Source: an uncultured Spirochaetota bacterium (GTDB taxonomy: Bacteria > Spirochaetota > UBA4802 > UBA5550). From it: a stretch of 64,000 bases of DNA. Position numbers and translations under genes: made by a program. Within the stretch, counting starts at the first letter, position 1. Each line of letters opens with the position of its first letter. Shown one piece after another: positions 63,806 to 64,000 of the stretch. Under the pieces are notes generated by a model. That model saw only the letters and a list, made by a program, of their open reading frames with translations. It was not told the origin of the DNA and ran no database searches. The DNA is taken from the NCBI GenBank assembly GCA_937872225.1, contig CALMRZ010000016.1, positions 62,001 to 126,000 on the forward strand. Reading direction: 5' to 3'.

Positions 63806-64000
63806 CGGGGGAACCTCCCCTCAATGACCGCGAAATGCCGTTGTGCGGGCAGGGCGCTGTCATGGTGGCCCCGGGCGCACCCTGCCGCGTGCCGTGAAAC
63901 CGCGCTATGGTTACCCGACATAACCCGGATTCTGCTCTTTATGTTTCTCATACCTTATGCTGAATGCAAGTGTAAAAGGAAATCAGATGAAAGGCAACCA

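Overview
The window is a GC-rich stretch of a bacterial chromosome with about 55 protein genes, no rRNA, tRNA, CRISPR array, prophage or intact insertion sequence. The gene content points to a Gram-negative, motile, largely anaerobic spirochaete (Spirochaetota). The markers are a FlgF/FlgG-type rod protein, a DUF115 motility accessory factor, a 7TMR-DISM/chemoreceptor fusion, many PAS/HisKA_2 kinases, dTDP-rhamnose genes for a surface polysaccharide, a FecR lipoprotein and a glycyl-radical enzyme. This placement is inferred from gene families only.

Layout. 0-7.2 kb: the end of a chemoreceptor, a HAD phosphatase, a SpoU-type RNA methylase, a compact dTDP-rhamnose operon (rfbA-rfbC-rfbD-rfbB), an LhgO-like oxidoreductase and a phosphoglycolate phosphatase. 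7.2-16 kb: a ribbon-helix-helix-like protein, the modular NifU/NifS iron-sulfur assembly pair, an outer-membrane-like protein, several envelope proteins (SanA/YdcF-like, Cys-rich, DUF4349 lipoprotein), an O-methyltransferase-like protein and a rhomboid protease. 16-24 kb (minus strand): two tandem PAS/HisKA_2 kinases, one frameshifted, then a 7TMR-DISM chemoreceptor and a rod protein.

24.3-36.3 kb is the most distinctive region. It is a co-directional catabolic cluster behind a PadR regulator: NAD-dependent epimerase, short-chain dehydrogenase, glycyl-radical enzyme, two class I CoA-transferase subunits, an MmgE/PrpD protein, an acyl-CoA dehydrogenase with an unusual active site, an SCP2-like protein, a tungsten/molybdenum aldehyde ferredoxin oxidoreductase and an overlapping MoaD/ThiS-like protein. 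Together they could cleave or dehydrate a substrate by radical chemistry, oxidise an aldehyde to an acid, activate it with CoA and dehydrogenate it. The substrate is not identifiable from sequence, and no glycyl-radical activase is present in the window.

36.4-48.2 kb: cell-wall and signalling genes (murA, a lytic transglycosylase with a frameshifted LysM domain, a degenerate receiver/coiled-coil protein, an XPB-N-terminal-like protein, a signal peptidase I with an added domain, a PASTA-containing FtsI/PBP, a V4R-like/GAF/HD-GYP protein). 48.2-56.2 kb: a B12-binding-type radical SAM protein, a Cys-nucleophile hydrolase, a cold-shock gene with its own promoter and long leader, an amidohydrolase, DUF115 and a second outer-membrane-like paralogue. 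56.5-64 kb: a decayed gene, the hom-thrC threonine operon separated by five back-to-back hairpins, a MITE-like palindromic repeat, a FecR lipoprotein and a large hybrid histidine kinase.

Two themes recur. First, two otherwise intact genes are broken exactly at single-base runs (T7 at 19.68 kb, A9 at 37.95 kb); this could be slippage-based switching, early decay or assembly error. Second, intergenic spaces carry clusters of short perfect stem-loops.
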